From NCBI GenBank assembly GCA_020062605.1, contig JAGUWA010000305.1:1-5946 (forward strand): a stretch of 5,946 bases of DNA, written 5' to 3'. A program made the position numbers and the translations under genes. Positions 5,049 through 5,946 of the stretch are shown here, in pieces. Numbering within the stretch: the first letter of the stretch is position 1; the number at the start of each line of letters is the position of its first letter. The DNA is from Parvibaculum sp. Lineage in GTDB: Bacteria > Pseudomonadota > Alphaproteobacteria > Parvibaculales > Parvibaculaceae. The notes beneath the pieces are model-generated. The model saw only the letters and a list, made by a program, of their open reading frames with translations. It was not told where the DNA came from and did no database searches.

Positions 5049-5077
5049 CCTCTTCCAGCGGAACACTGGAGACGATC

Positions 5078-5946
5078 ATGGGCTACAAGATTGCCGTTCT
5101 CGGCGCCACGGGCAATGTGGGCCGCGAAATGCTGAACATTCTGGCCGAGCGCGAATTTCCGGCGGATGAGGTCGTGGCGCTGGCGTCCCGCCGCAGCCAG
5201 GGCACGGAAGTGTCGTTCGGCGACCGCGACCTGAAGGTCAAGGCGCTCGAAACCTACGATTTCGCGGGCACCGATATCTGCCTCATGGCGACGTCGGGTG
5301 AAATGTCGGCCGAATGGGCGCCCAAGATCGCGGCCAAGGGCTGCGTCGTCATCGACAATTCGTCGAAGTGGCGCATGGACCCCGACGTGCCGCTGATCGT
5401 GCCGGAAGTGAATGCGTCCGCCATCGCGGGCTATGCAAAGAAGAACATCATCGCCAATCCGAACTGCTCGACGGCGCAGATGGTCGTTGCGCTGAAGCCG
5501 CTGCATGACGCGGCCGGCATCCGCCGTGTCGTCGTCTCGACCTATCAGTCGGTCTCGGGCGCGGGCAGGGAAGCGATGGACGAGCTTTTCAGCCAGACGC
5601 GCGCGATCTTCGTCAATGACAGCATCGACGAAGGCAAGTTCACCAAGCAGATCGCCTTCAACGTCATTCCTCACATCGACGTCTTCATGGAAGACGGGCA
5701 GACGAAGGAGGAATGGAAGATGATGGCGGAGACGAAGAAGATCCTCGATCCGAAGATCAAGCTGACCGCCACCTGCGTGCGCGTGCCGGTCTTTGTCGGT
5801 CACTCGGAAGCGATCAATATCGAGTTCGAACGGGCGATCTCGGACGAGGAAGCGCGCGACATCCTGCGCGAGGCGCCGGGCTGCCTCGTCGTCGACAAGC
5901 ATGAGGATGGCGGCTATGTGACGCCCATCGAATGCGTCGGCGAATA
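5078..5946 (+). CDS. asd: aspartate-semialdehyde dehydrogenase, 3' end missing
   Basis: Asd reduces aspartyl-4-phosphate with NADPH to aspartate-4-semialdehyde, the branch point to lysine, diaminopimelate, threonine and methionine. The frame is open from 5078 to the window edge, giving 289 complete codons of a protein usually near 340 residues. Visible features are the Rossmann motif GATGNVG (9-15), SRRSQG (38-43), which typically contacts the NADP phosphate, the catalytic Cys130 in NPNCST, Gln157 in STYQSVSGAG, and Arg235 and His242 in TCVRVPVFVGHSEA. Residues 276-288, EDGGYVTPIECVG, fit the end of the dimerisation domain. The start is supported by GGAG at 5068-5071, 6 nt before the ATG. The gene follows the DUF559 gene by 29 nt, so it is either co-transcribed with it or read from a promoter inside it. 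Confidence 0.97.
   Translation, partial: MGYKIAVLGATGNVGREMLNILAEREFPADEVVALASRRSQGTEVSFGDRDLKVKALETYDFAGTDICLMATSGEMSAEWAPKIAAKGCVVIDNSSKWRMDPDVPLIVPEVNASAIAGYAKKNIIANPNCSTAQMVVALKPLHDAAGIRRVVVSTYQSVSGAGREAMDELFSQTRAIFVNDSIDEGKFTKQIAFNVIPHIDVFMEDGQTKEEWKMMAETKKILDPKIKLTATCVRVPVFVGHSEAINIEFERAISDEEARDILREAPGCLVVDKHEDGGYVTPIECVGE

Overview
The window looks like chromosomal DNA from an alphaproteobacterium. It is GC-rich (a hand count of 3601-3900 gives 193 of 300 G/C), with strong use of codons ending in G or C. The gene order trmD-rplS-leuC-leuD-leuB-(cassette)-asd is one I know from Hyphomicrobiales-type genomes. The protein sequences remind me of Parvibaculum or a relative, but that genus assignment is recollection and was not searched. 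All the main genes lie on the + strand.

Layout. Positions 1-534 are the 3' part of trmD (tRNA m1G37 methyltransferase), and 633-1025 is rplS (ribosomal protein L19). These would be the end of a translation operon, normally rpsP-rimM-trmD-rplS, closed by a strong intrinsic terminator at 1057-1098. Positions 1192-4409 hold leuC, leuD and leuB. LeuC and LeuD form isopropylmalate isomerase and LeuB is the dehydrogenase that follows it, so together they supply the middle and late steps of leucine synthesis. A structured leader (1140-1173) sits just before the leuC ribosome binding site. The leuD-leuB gap holds what looks like half of a common alphaproteobacterial palindromic repeat.

Positions 4410-5048 are the accessory part of the window. 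A nested palindromic element of about 180 bp (4431-4609) is followed by a partly duplicated repeat end (4597 to about 4700) and then by a small DUF559-family gene (4701-5048), predicted to have a PD-(D/E)XK nuclease-like fold. The DUF559 gene has a clearly lower GC content (165 of 300 at 4741-5040) than its neighbours. Immediately after it comes asd (aspartate-semialdehyde dehydrogenase), which runs off the right edge.

Functionally this is core biosynthesis (tRNA modification, ribosome, leucine, and the aspartate family plus diaminopimelate) interrupted between leuB and asd by a small repeat-plus-nuclease cassette. That cassette is the best candidate for something not fully described. The two halves of the palindromic element carry stems of different sequence whose base pairs are mostly kept by paired changes, and the repeat end supplies a near-ideal Shine-Dalgarno sequence just ahead of the nuclease gene. 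The rest of the window is ordinary.
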